A stretch of 49,855 nucleotides of DNA, taken from Pelagibacteraceae bacterium AG-337-I02. GTDB taxonomy: Bacteria > Pseudomonadota > Alphaproteobacteria > HIMB59 > GCA-002718135. Positions 24,652-33,446 of this stretch are shown one piece after another. Under the pieces are notes generated by a model. That model was given only the letters and a program-made list of their open reading frames with translations, was not told the DNA's origin and ran no database searches. Both the position numbers and the translations under genes were made by a program. The stretch spans positions 1-49,855 of the forward strand of contig QBZY01000010.1 in NCBI GenBank assembly GCA_003282155.1. The letters run 5' to 3'. Within the stretch, counting starts at the first letter, position 1. Each line of letters begins with the position of its first letter.

Positions 24652-25953
24652 ATGGGCAAAGGGCAAAAATTATATTCAAAAGCAAAGCAAATTGTTGCTG
24701 GTGGAAATATGCTTTTATCAAAAAGACCTGAAATGTTTTTACCCGAACATTGGCCTGCTTATTTTAGTAAAACAAAAGGGTGTGAGGTTTGGGATCTTGA
24801 TGGCAATAAATATATTGATACCTTAATGATGCCAGGAACTAATTCACTTGGATATAGCCATCCAGAAGTTGATGAAGCTGTGAAGGAAACAATTAGTAAT
24901 GGTAATATGTCTTCTCTCAATGCTCCTGAAGAAGTTGAACTTACTGAGAGGTTAGTTGAATTACATCCATGGGCTGATATGGCAAGATTTGCAAGATCTG
25001 GTGGTGAAGCTAATTCAGTCGCTATTCGTCTTTCAAGAGCTGCTTCCAGAAAAGATAATGTAGCATTTTGTGGATATCATGGCTGGCATGACTGGTACTT
25101 AGCTTCAAATTTATCTGACTCAAAAGGGTTAGATGGCCACTTACTACCCGGTTTAGATCCTCATGGTGTACCACAAAATCTAAAAGGAAGTGTATACCCT
25201 TTTGAATATAATAATTTTGATAAACTAGAAAACTTAGTCAAAACAAAAAATATAGGCGTTATCAAAATGGAAGTTTACCGAAATAAAGAACCAGAAAATA
25301 ATTTTTTACACCGCGTTAGAAAATTAGCTAATGATAATAATATTGTTTTAGTTTTTGATGAATGTACATCAGGATTTAGAAAAAATTATGGTGGCTTACA
25401 TAAGCTATATAATGTTGAGCCTGACGTCGCTATGTTTGGTAAAGCACTTGGTAACGGATATGCTGTGACTGCTGTTCTTGGAAAAAGAGATGTAATGCAA
25501 GCAGCTGAAAAATCTTTTATAAGTAGCACTTTTTGGACTGAAAGGATTGGATCTAGTGCTGGACTAGCTACACTAAAAGTTATGGATAACGAAAAGTCTT
25601 GGGAAAAGATTACAAAAACTGGTGAATACGTAAATAGTGAATGGATAAAATTATCAAAAGAATTTGATCTTCCAATTACTATTAGTGGTTTAGCGGCACT
25701 TACAACATTTTCATTTAAAAGTGAAAAAGCATTAGCTTATAAAACATTTATTACTCAAGAAATGCTTAAAAAAGGCTATCTTGCTGCAACTGCAGTCTAT
25801 GTTTGTACTGCACACAAAAAAGAAATTATTGATGGTTACATTGAAAATATACGCCCAATCTTTCAGACAATAAAAGAGTGTGAAGATGGAAAAGATATTA
25901 TGGATTTATTAGAAGGTCCTATTGCACATAATGGTTTTAAAAGACTAAACTAA
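24652..25953 (+). CDS. class III aminotransferase, glutamate-1-semialdehyde aminomutase-like
   Basis: A 433-residue PLP enzyme of the GSAM/class III group. It shows YIDTLMMPGTNSLGYSHPEV near residue 55, FARSGGEANSVAIRLSRAAS (phosphate-binding), FCGYHGWHDWY, VFDECTSGFR with the PLP-binding Asp, and the Schiff-base Lys in MFGKALGNGY. True HemL keeps 'P..GGP' features that differ here, and these catabolic neighbours argue for an amino-sugar or amino-acid substrate. It lies 48 bp after nanK and probably ends that operon, facing the convergent M81 gene with only 1 bp between. Confidence 0.88.
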   Translation: MGKGQKLYSKAKQIVAGGNMLLSKRPEMFLPEHWPAYFSKTKGCEVWDLDGNKYIDTLMMPGTNSLGYSHPEVDEAVKETISNGNMSSLNAPEEVELTERLVELHPWADMARFARSGGEANSVAIRLSRAASRKDNVAFCGYHGWHDWYLASNLSDSKGLDGHLLPGLDPHGVPQNLKGSVYPFEYNNFDKLENLVKTKNIGVIKMEVYRNKEPENNFLHRVRKLANDNNIVLVFDECTSGFRKNYGGLHKLYNVEPDVAMFGKALGNGYAVTAVLGKRDVMQAAEKSFISSTFWTERIGSSAGLATLKVMDNEKSWEKITKTGEYVNSEWIKLSKEFDLPITISGLAALTTFSFKSEKALAYKTFITQEMLKKGYLAATAVYVCTAHKKEIIDGYIENIRPIFQTIKECEDGKDIMDLLEGPIAHNGFKRLN

Positions 25954-25954
25954 A

Positions 25955-27442
25955 CTAATCTAAAGAAATAATTTTATTCCCAATTTTTTTGAAGGGCAAT
26001 CTTTTTAAGTTACTTGTACATAGACCTTGACTATCAATATAGTAACTCTGAGAAGCAATTGGATCGTAAGCATCCTTATGAGACACAGCTGCTTTGATTA
26101 TTATTAGTTTTGCATCTTTAGGATTAATCCCTTGCGAAGTTAGTTGTCCCAAATCCATTGGTGGTGTTTTAATTGAAGTAAGCAATAATGTTAATTGATC
26201 ATTTTTCAAAACAGCTGAGGGGCCCATATTAATTTTTGTTCCCATCATTGAAGCTAAGTGAGATTTTTTATTTTCAAGCTCAAAGGCTCCATCAGAAATT
26301 TTTTCTAATTTTGCTTTTATTAAGATAGGCTTGCCATGAAATAGATCAAACTTTGCCCCAATATTTAATTGGATTTCATCATTTATCTGAGCTTTTTGAC
26401 AAGCATCTGCTGCTTCGGGATCATTTATAATTGCAACAATGCCAGTATGATTAGTTTGTAATAAGCGATCTAATAAATCAGTTGCATCGCCTGGTGTTCC
26501 ACCTCCAATATTGTCAGCTGGTTCAATTAATAATATTGGTTTTTTAATATCAGTAATTTTATCAATTTCTTTTAGAGCTTCATCCAATGTATTTTCTTTT
26601 GGATAACCATCTTTTATTTTTTCTTCTAGTATATTTACCAAATTATTTAGGTAGTTTTTTGCATCACTAATTTTTCCTCTGGTACAGCAATTTATACTAA
26701 AACCACATTCTGGAATATCTGCGTATGAATATCCTGCCATAACATTAATGCATATGATCTCTGGATCTTTCTTCTCAATTTTTAAAACTTCCTCTAAAAT
26801 TGTTTTCATTGGATCATTTGCTGTTCCAACACCAGTTGGCGGGAGAATATAATTTGTACCTAAATGTATTTGTTCTACCTTTGGATCTAAAAAAAGATCA
26901 TTTAAAATTGATGCAGCTCTTACTGCTGTTTCTCTTGAATCACTGTGAGGGTTTTTTCTATATGCATAGACACAAGTACTATTCTTAATCATACTTTCTG
27001 AAACATTTGCATGTAGATCTAAAACTGCCACAACTGGAATAGAAATATTTTCTTTAGATAAAAAACTTTGAATATCTCTGAGAAAATCGCCCTCAAAATC
27101 ATCGTGATTTTTACTAACCATAGCTCCATGGAGAACTAAAAAAATTGCATCTATGTTATTGCTAGAAGATTTTAACTTTTCAAAGAAATTTTTTTTAAAA
27201 TATTTTTCAGATTCTTCGTCTACGGTACCAGACGGCCTGGCTGACATTTGAATGCCTGGAATAATATTCCATTTTTGATGAGAAGCATATTCTATAAAAC
27301 CATCTGTTGGAGATCCATTACCAGTGTTTTCATTAATTATTTCTTCATCATGAAAAATAATAAAATCTTTTAAAGTAGTTGGTTCACCTAAAAATGTATG
27401 CGTTTCATGATATATACCTGAGAGAAAAATATTTTTAGACAT
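25955..27442 (-). CDS. M81 family metallopeptidase (MlrC-like)
   Basis: A 495-residue protein matching the DUF1485/MlrC family: SGIYHETHTFLGEPTT at the N-terminus with the metal His, the APG-like VLDLHANVSESMI, RKNPHSDSRETA, and a C-terminal MlrC_C domain with 'ILLIEPADNIGGGTPGDATD'. Founding MlrC acts on linear microcystin fragments; most family members are in sugar or amino-acid catabolic clusters and their true substrates are unknown. It is the last gene of the five-gene leftward operon from 30816 and overlaps the upstream DHDPS-like gene by 8 bp. Confidence 0.9.
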   Translation of the reverse strand: MSKNIFLSGIYHETHTFLGEPTTLKDFIIFHDEEIINENTGNGSPTDGFIEYASHQKWNIIPGIQMSARPSGTVDEESEKYFKKNFFEKLKSSSNNIDAIFLVLHGAMVSKNHDDFEGDFLRDIQSFLSKENISIPVVAVLDLHANVSESMIKNSTCVYAYRKNPHSDSRETAVRAASILNDLFLDPKVEQIHLGTNYILPPTGVGTANDPMKTILEEVLKIEKKDPEIICINVMAGYSYADIPECGFSINCCTRGKISDAKNYLNNLVNILEEKIKDGYPKENTLDEALKEIDKITDIKKPILLIEPADNIGGGTPGDATDLLDRLLQTNHTGIVAIINDPEAADACQKAQINDEIQLNIGAKFDLFHGKPILIKAKLEKISDGAFELENKKSHLASMMGTKINMGPSAVLKNDQLTLLLTSIKTPPMDLGQLTSQGINPKDAKLIIIKAAVSHKDAYDPIASQSYYIDSQGLCTSNLKRLPFKKIGNKIISLD

Positions 27443-28352
27443 TAAGTATTTCTTCTAATTCATTATTTGCTTGTATTTTTATTTTTTTTACATCTTCTGC
27501 AGTTGCGCCGTCATATGGCCATAGAACTTTTTCTGATACTGGGCCCCAGCCACCAACAGATGCAAGTAACTTATCTAAACCAGTGTTTGATAGTTTATTA
27601 GCAAAAGGTAAAATATATTGTTTCATAAAGTTTAGAACTTTTGCTTCTAGTTCTTGTGCTTTTTCATAATCTTTCTCAATTAAATCCCAAATTTTTACAG
27701 CGCCATTTGGGCTTAAACATGCAACATTGGAATAAGATCCATTTGCTCCTAAAGGTTTTCCATATACAACTGTATGTCCAGGCACAAACACCGAGAGATC
27801 ATCTAATAATTCTCTTCTTTGTGAGTACCATTGCTCATCACCCCCTGCACATTTAATTCCTACAAGATTTTGAACTGATTGTTTTAATAAACTAATCTCT
27901 TCAAGAGAAAGCAGGACTTTTGCATGAGGAGGATTGTATAAAATCATATAAATATCCTCAACCACCTCTTGCATTCCTAAAATAAAATTTTTTGACTCAT
28001 TAAAGGTTGGAGGCCACCAATCTGGTAAGGTAATTTGAAATCCATTTGGTTTTAAACTTACCATTCGCTTTGCTCTTTCTTGGCAAACTCTTGGATTAGT
28101 ATTACTTAAACCAAGTTGAAATTTTTTCTTCTTTTTTAATGCAATTGTTGAGACTATTTCCGATAATTTATCAAATTCTTGTTCTGTTTGATTATGACAT
28201 TCTGCAGCGGTACCATTAGTATATATACCAGAAACTTTTGAGTCACATAAAATATGAATCTGTTCTTCAAATGCAACCCAGTCAATTTGATTATTATTAA
28301 TTGGTAAAAGAATAGTTCCCCAAATTCCATTTGGTTTCTCTCGTTGTTTCAT
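27435..28352 (-). CDS. dihydrodipicolinate synthase-family lyase
   Basis: A 305-residue class I aldolase-fold protein. The GTAAECHNQ loop takes the place of GTTGE, catalytic Tyr sits in ILYNPPHA, and the Schiff-base Lys is in GIKCAGGDE. It differs from the nanA copy and from DapA. The loop suggests a carboxylated keto-acid substrate, with pyruvate as one product. It lies between the class IV aminotransferase (1-bp gap) and the M81 gene (8-bp overlap). The substrate is unknown. Confidence 0.88.
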   Translation of the reverse strand: MKQREKPNGIWGTILLPINNNQIDWVAFEEQIHILCDSKVSGIYTNGTAAECHNQTEQEFDKLSEIVSTIALKKKKKFQLGLSNTNPRVCQERAKRMVSLKPNGFQITLPDWWPPTFNESKNFILGMQEVVEDIYMILYNPPHAKVLLSLEEISLLKQSVQNLVGIKCAGGDEQWYSQRRELLDDLSVFVPGHTVVYGKPLGANGSYSNVACLSPNGAVKIWDLIEKDYEKAQELEAKVLNFMKQYILPFANKLSNTGLDKLLASVGGWGPVSEKVLWPYDGATAEDVKKIKIQANNELEEILNV

Positions 28353-28353
28353 T

Positions 28354-29274
28354 TTAATGTTTGTGTAATTGATCTTGTGCTTGCTTAATAATGTCTACAC
28401 CCACTCTATCGCTCCATCCTTGAATCAATTTCTTAGTTACTGGACCAACATTTCCATCAGCAATTGGCATTCCATTAAACTTTGTTGCAGGCATTATTGA
28501 GTATGGCGTACTAGTAATAAACATTTCGTCAGAAGTTGCTAAGTCATAAGATTGGATAACAGCTTCAATCACTTCAATGTCTAAAGATCGGGCTATTTCC
28601 ATTGTTGAATTTCTTGTAAGCCCCTCCAAACAATTAGCAGTGGTTGGTGTAATTAACTTTCCATCTTTGATCATAAATATATTACCACCTTTATTTTCTG
28701 CAACATTTCCATGAATATCAAGAATGACACTTTGCGCATCAGGATCAACTAGTTTTGCTTCAATTTCTGCTAAGGTATAAAAAAGGCGACTTCTATTTTT
28801 AATTCTAGCATCTAAAGATTGTGATGGCACCATTCTAGTGGGAGGAGTTACTGCATGACAACCTTTAGTATAAAAAGGAGCCCACAAAACAAGATTCATA
28901 GGTTGAGTATAAATCATAACAGTTGGCTTAGAGACTTGCAAAGCTGGATTACCTCCAGTGATTGAATGTCCTCGAGAAATATTATGCACAAGCCAACAAT
29001 CCTCATTAGCCGTGTAATTATCTTTATTAATTTCTAATAATTCAAGACTAACCTTTTTCATTTCCTCTATTGTCATTTGAGGGTCGATACGTGTTAATTT
29101 AAATGATTTATATAATCTTTCTAAATGTTCATCTAATTTGAATGGTTTAAAATTAAATGTTCTGGTAGATTCAGTAACTGTATCACCTAAAAGTACAGCG
29201 CTATCAAATATTGAAATTTTAGCATCTACTTCTGGTACAATCTCACCAGAAATATAGACTTTTCTATTGTTCAT
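28354..29274 (-). CDS. class IV (branched-chain type) PLP aminotransferase
   Basis: A 306-residue fold type IV PLP enzyme. The start resembles BCAT/D-amino acid transaminase (GEIVPEVDAKISIFDSAVLLGD). The Lys is in SLDARIKNRSRLFYTLAEIE. AENKGGNIFMIKDGKL matches 'sE...sNif.v.dg.l', and the LTPTTANCLEGLTRNSTMEIA-like region is present. Substrate could be a branched-chain, aromatic or D-amino acid, or 4-amino-4-deoxychorismate. Context with oxygenases and a lyase suggests a catabolic role. Confidence 0.9.
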   Translation of the reverse strand: MNNRKVYISGEIVPEVDAKISIFDSAVLLGDTVTESTRTFNFKPFKLDEHLERLYKSFKLTRIDPQMTIEEMKKVSLELLEINKDNYTANEDCWLVHNISRGHSITGGNPALQVSKPTVMIYTQPMNLVLWAPFYTKGCHAVTPPTRMVPSQSLDARIKNRSRLFYTLAEIEAKLVDPDAQSVILDIHGNVAENKGGNIFMIKDGKLITPTTANCLEGLTRNSTMEIARSLDIEVIEAVIQSYDLATSDEMFITSTPYSIMPATKFNGMPIADGNVGPVTKKLIQGWSDRVGVDIIKQAQDQLHKH

Positions 29275-29275
29275 T

Positions 29276-30055
29276 TTATAATTTGTTTTTTGATTTTAAT
29301 TCTGCTTTTAATTGTTCTTGTTCCATTTTCTCTTTATGCTTGTCGTGTTTTGCAGAAACGCCATGATAAACAAAACCAAAAGCTCTTCGTGATCGAGTTT
29401 TAGATTTATTAGGATCAGCAAAATGAATAATTTTTGCATGGTGCATTAAAAACATTCCAGCTTTTCCTTCAAACTTTACAGTATTTTTTTTATCCTCTTC
29501 AGTTCCAAAATCAGTTACCCCTTTTGAAAAACCTAAAATTTCTGATTTGCCATGTGGTCTGTATCCTTCATATTTATGTGAACCTTTAACATAATGGATA
29601 CATCCATTTTCATCATCAACACCTTCAAGTGCAAGCCAACCAGTAACAGCTTTATCATTATCTAAATTAAAATAATAACCATCTTGATGAGGTGGAGTAG
29701 GATTGCTTTTACCAGGAGGTTTATTAAAGTATTCCATTGCTCTAGGTATAACATCCTCACCTAAAGCGTTTGCAGCTAACTCTTTTATTTTACTATTGTG
29801 AAATAGATCATGAAAGAAAAGATCGTATTCTTCTAACTTTTGCATTTGCATTAAAGTATCTTTGTTTTCTTTATCAACGTAATACACTTCCCCTTCTTTC
29901 ATTTTAGGAACACAGTCTTTAATATATCTATCAAACTCATTATTTATAAGCTCCATATCAGACTTCGAGAAAAGTTCAGGAATATGATTATAACCATTTT
30001 CGTCATAAATTTTTTTTAGATCACTTAATTCAGGGGTGTTGGTATTAAAATTCAT
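29276..30055 (-). CDS. phytanoyl-CoA dioxygenase (PhyH) family protein, paralog 2
   Basis: A 259-residue Fe(II)/2-oxoglutarate oxygenase. The facial triad is visible: HxD in PTPPHQDGYYF (His near residue 123) and the distal His in LMHHAKIIHFADPN; an Arg for 2-oxoglutarate follows in KTRSRRAFGFVYHG. It is clearly a paralog of the gene upstream (same motifs GCIHYVKGSHK and YRPHG; the family stays colinear). The start overlaps the upstream stop by 4 bp (ATGA). The natural substrate is unknown; bacterial PhyH members hydroxylate small molecules such as amino acids, phosphonates and ectoine. Confidence 0.9.
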   Translation of the reverse strand: MNFNTNTPELSDLKKIYDENGYNHIPELFSKSDMELINNEFDRYIKDCVPKMKEGEVYYVDKENKDTLMQMQKLEEYDLFFHDLFHNSKIKELAANALGEDVIPRAMEYFNKPPGKSNPTPPHQDGYYFNLDNDKAVTGWLALEGVDDENGCIHYVKGSHKYEGYRPHGKSEILGFSKGVTDFGTEEDKKNTVKFEGKAGMFLMHHAKIIHFADPNKSKTRSRRAFGFVYHGVSAKHDKHKEKMEQEQLKAELKSKNKL

Positions 30056-30816
30056 ATTAGATTTTTCTCCTTCATTTCTTTTCGAAGTTTTTCTTGATAA
30101 GAATCATGTGCTTCTTGATTAATTTCTGCGCTTTCTCCATAATAAATAAATCCCAGTGCTTTTCTAGTTCTTGTTTGAGATTTATTTCCTTCAGCCCAAT
30201 GTATTGTTTTAGCATTATGAATTAAAAAAGTTCCTGGCTCTCCAGGAAAAGACACTGTGTTGTTTTTATCTTCCTCATTTCCAAAATCAGTAATACCTTG
30301 AGAAAAACCTAATACATTGGATCTACCATGTGGCCTGTATTCAGATTTATGAGAACCTTTTACATAATGAATACATCCATTCTCTTCATCTACTTTTTCT
30401 AGAGCTAACCAACATGTAACTGCATTATGTTTTTTTAACATAAAGTAATAACCATCCTGATGTGGTGGTGTTGGCTTTCCAATTCCTGGTGGTTTATTAA
30501 AAAATTGTAAATTTTTGGGCTCAGCTTTTTCTCGTAAAACTATTTCTGCAACTTCTCTAATAGGAGAGTTTTCAATTAATTCTTTAAAGTAATCATCATA
30601 AGTAAACATTTGCTGAAGTTGCTTTATAGAAGTTTTATCATCTTTATTTTCATAAAATATATGATGATCAGGTACATTAGGCGTAACTTCTTTTATATAT
30701 CTAGATAATTCAATCTTAATCTCTTCTATTTTATCAATTGAAAATAATGGGTTTATTGCAATATAGCCGTTGTCATCAAATTTAGATTGAAGATCTTGAT
30801 TATTAAAAGTTGTCAT
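30052..30816 (-). CDS. phytanoyl-CoA dioxygenase (PhyH) family protein, paralog 1
   Basis: A 254-residue oxygenase with HxD in PTPPHQDGYYF, distal His in LIHNAKTIHWAEGN, and the 2-oxoglutarate Arg in TRTRKALGFIYYG. It is first of the leftward five-gene operon. A 96-bp gap separates it from the rightward PanB-like gene, so a divergent promoter probably lies there, and the two halves of the cluster may be co-regulated. Duplication with colinear motifs suggests two steps or two substrates. Confidence 0.9.
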   Translation of the reverse strand: MTTFNNQDLQSKFDDNGYIAINPLFSIDKIEEIKIELSRYIKEVTPNVPDHHIFYENKDDKTSIKQLQQMFTYDDYFKELIENSPIREVAEIVLREKAEPKNLQFFNKPPGIGKPTPPHQDGYYFMLKKHNAVTCWLALEKVDEENGCIHYVKGSHKSEYRPHGRSNVLGFSQGITDFGNEEDKNNTVSFPGEPGTFLIHNAKTIHWAEGNKSQTRTRKALGFIYYGESAEINQEAHDSYQEKLRKEMKEKNLI

Positions 30817-30912
30817 AATTTAATAAAATTATGGTAACTGAAATTAAAAAGATAGCTAGTAAAAATTAATTATTTACCATATTTTCTTAATTAAATTATA
30901 AATCATAAGAGA

Positions 30913-31755
30913 ATGAAAAAAAAATATAAAAGAGTTTTTTCTATAAACAATGATCTAGGATATAGAAATTATACTGTCAGAGATTTAATAAATTTAAAAG
31001 GTAAGAAAAAGCTAACGCAAGTAAGAGTTACAACAGTAGAAGAAGCTGCAGCCGCTGAAGAAGCAGGAATTGATTTATTATTAACTGGACCAGGAAAAGA
31101 TTTTCCAAATATTAGAAAAGCTGCTTCAAAAACTTTTATGACTGTTGGTATACCTTTTATTGAGAACCCGTCAAAAAGAGAAGCAACAAAAAAAGCATTC
31201 GAAATAATTGAAGCTGGTGCTGATTCACTAATGTGTCAAAATTGGAATCTTGAATGGATGACACATTTAAGTAAATTTAGAATTCCCTTTCAAAGTCATG
31301 TTGGTTTTATTCCGAGAAGAACGACATGGATAGGTGGTATTAGATCTTTTGGAAAGACAGCAAATGAAGCTGCAGAATTATTTAGAGATATAAAGGATAT
31401 TGAGAAAACTGGTGCATGGGGAATAGAAGTAGAACTCGTTCCAGAAAATATTTTAGAAATTATTACAAAGCACACATCACTTGTTACTATTTCAATTGGT
31501 TCGGGAATAGCTGCTGATGCTCAATTTTTATTTGCTGAAGATATATTAGGACAAAGTAAAATAAGTTTTCCAAGACATGCAAAAAAATATAAAAATTTTG
31601 AAAAGATATTAAGTGATATTCAAAAAGAAAGAATTGATGCTTTCAAAAAGTATAAAACAGAAGTACAAAAAAATAAATTTCCAACAAAAAAACATACTAT
31701 TTCAATTAAAAGAATAGAATTAAATAAATTTAGAAAGTTTCTGCAACAACATTAA
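30913..31755 (+). CDS. PanB-like (ketopantoate hydroxymethyltransferase superfamily) protein, paralog 1
   Basis: A 280-residue TIM-barrel protein. PanB-like landmarks: HVGFIPRRTTWIGG (PanB HLGLTPQ), IEVELVPENILEIIT (LECVPVELA with the Glu base), TISIGSGIAADAQFL (GIGAGNVTDGQIL), and SFPRHAKKYKNFEKI (PKFAKNF). The usual metal and substrate residues are changed: VGDS is LTGPG, ADLPF is VGIPF and VKIEGG is MCQNW. So normal ketopantoate synthesis is unlikely and the reaction is unknown. It is followed after 2 bp by a paralog. Confidence 0.82.
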   Translation: MKKKYKRVFSINNDLGYRNYTVRDLINLKGKKKLTQVRVTTVEEAAAAEEAGIDLLLTGPGKDFPNIRKAASKTFMTVGIPFIENPSKREATKKAFEIIEAGADSLMCQNWNLEWMTHLSKFRIPFQSHVGFIPRRTTWIGGIRSFGKTANEAAELFRDIKDIEKTGAWGIEVELVPENILEIITKHTSLVTISIGSGIAADAQFLFAEDILGQSKISFPRHAKKYKNFEKILSDIQKERIDAFKKYKTEVQKNKFPTKKHTISIKRIELNKFRKFLQQH

Positions 31756-31757
31756 TT

Positions 31758-32603
31758 ATGAAAAATAAATATAAAAAAGTTTACTCTCTTGCACATGAAG
31801 CTGGTTATAGAAACTATACTGTGAAAGATTTAATAAATTTAAAAGGTAAGAAAAAATTAACACAGATAAATGTTGTATCTCCCGAAGAAGCTTCAGCTGC
31901 GGAAGCTTCGGGCATAGATATGATTATTTGTGGGGTAGATCAATTAAAAGAAATACGCGAAGCTGCACCCAATACATTTTTAACGTGTGGAATAAAATAT
32001 ACTGAGCATGCTTCCAAAGAAAGTATGATGAAGAAGGTATTTGAATTACTAGAAGTTGGTGTAGACTCCATACACACCAATTCGTGGAATATAAATTTTA
32101 TCAAATATTTAAGTGATTTTAATATCCCTTTTCAAGGGCATGTAGGTTTTGTTCCAATGAAATCAACGTGGACAGGGGGTGTGAAACCAATTGGGAAAAG
32201 TTCTGCTGAGGCTATTAAAGTTTATCATGATATAAAAGAATTAGAAAAAATTGGTGCTTGGGCTGTAGAGGTCGAGTGTGTACCGGAGGATGTTTTAAAA
32301 GAAATAACAAAAGACACCAAAGCTTTGACTATTTCAATAGGATCAGGCAGATATGCGGATATTCAATTTTTGTTTGGTGAAGATATTTTGGGATATCACT
32401 TCAATTCAACTAAAACACCTAGACATGCAAAACAATATAAAGATTTTAAAAAGACATACGAAAAGTTACAAAAGGATAGGATAGATGCTTTTAAGGAATA
32501 TCAGAAGGATGTAGTAAGTAAGAAATTTCCATCAAAAAATAATGTTGTTTTTGCTGAAAAAAAAGAACTAGAAAAATTTAAGAAATTAATAAAAAAAATC
32601 TAA
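31758..32603 (+). CDS. PanB-like protein, paralog 2
   Basis: A 281-residue paralog of the preceding protein (about half the residues are identical by eye, and both begin YK(R/K)V then RNYTV(R/K)DLINLKGKKKLTQ). HVGFVPMKSTWTGG, VEVECVPEDVLKEIT and TISIGSGRYADIQFL are kept. The PanB metal site is again missing (ICGVD, CGIKY, IHTNSW). Both copies keep the late Glu in VE[CL]VP. Tandem gene pairs of this sort often form hetero-oligomers, but that is a guess. The next gene starts at the base after its stop. Confidence 0.82.
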   Translation: MKNKYKKVYSLAHEAGYRNYTVKDLINLKGKKKLTQINVVSPEEASAAEASGIDMIICGVDQLKEIREAAPNTFLTCGIKYTEHASKESMMKKVFELLEVGVDSIHTNSWNINFIKYLSDFNIPFQGHVGFVPMKSTWTGGVKPIGKSSAEAIKVYHDIKELEKIGAWAVEVECVPEDVLKEITKDTKALTISIGSGRYADIQFLFGEDILGYHFNSTKTPRHAKQYKDFKKTYEKLQKDRIDAFKEYQKDVVSKKFPSKNNVVFAEKKELEKFKKLIKKI

Positions 32604-33425
32604 ATGGAAATTAGTAAATTAGTTAGAAGATTAAATGATAATGAAATATCGCAGTATGAAGATAAGGGTTATATAAAAGGTCTGCCTGTATTTTCTAAAA
32701 GTGGTGTTAAAGATCTTCAAAAATTTTTTTTAGACTTAAGTAATAGACTGCCCGCAGGCGTTAACATAAATAAAACTAATATGTGGCATAAAGCGAGTAA
32801 AAAGTTTTATGATTTAGCACATACGCCGGCTATTCTTGATTATGTGGAGGATCTTTTAGGGTCAAATTTCTTCCTTTGGGGTGGACAATTTTTTTACAAA
32901 GCAGCTAAAAGTAAAGGTGTTGTTCCTTGGCATCAAGATTCTCAATATTGGCCTTTAAATCCATCAAACTCTGTTACAGTTTGGTTAGCTGTATATGATA
33001 CAGATAAGTCTAATTCAGCAATGAAAATAGTATCAGAAAGCCACAAAACAAAAAGATTTTTACATAAATTTAATGACGATAAAAATTATGATTTAAATCA
33101 AGAAGTATCTAATGATCAAATTGATAAAGAAAAAATAGTATATATGAATTTAAAAGCTGGTGAGATTTCTCTTCATTCAGATGCTCTTTTACATGGTTCT
33201 GATGCAAACTATTCAAATAATCCTAGATGTGGAATTACTCTAAGATATTCTCCTTCAAATGTAAAAGCAGATTTATCAGAGTGGCCTTTTTTTTCCGTTC
33301 AAATAGCTAGAGGTGAAACAAATCACTCTTTAAATCCTATTGCTCCTATGCCGAGAGGCGAAGCAACCCCTGTTAAGGGCTTTCAATTTCATCATGAATT
33401 TGAAAGTGAGTGGAGAAGAAATTAA
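32604..33425 (+). CDS. phytanoyl-CoA dioxygenase (PhyH) family protein, third copy
   Basis: A 273-residue oxygenase. The HxD is in VPWHQDSQYWPL, the distal His in SLHSDALLHGSDANYS, and the Arg in NNPRCGITLRYSP. It differs from the two leftward copies and resembles PhyH members that act on small polar molecules. It directly follows the PanB-like pair, so the pathway probably includes at least one hydroxylation linked to the PanB-like step. Confidence 0.88.
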   Translation: MEISKLVRRLNDNEISQYEDKGYIKGLPVFSKSGVKDLQKFFLDLSNRLPAGVNINKTNMWHKASKKFYDLAHTPAILDYVEDLLGSNFFLWGGQFFYKAAKSKGVVPWHQDSQYWPLNPSNSVTVWLAVYDTDKSNSAMKIVSESHKTKRFLHKFNDDKNYDLNQEVSNDQIDKEKIVYMNLKAGEISLHSDALLHGSDANYSNNPRCGITLRYSPSNVKADLSEWPFFSVQIARGETNHSLNPIAPMPRGEATPVKGFQFHHEFESEWRRN

Positions 33426-33446
33426 ATTTTAACTAGTATAAAATAA

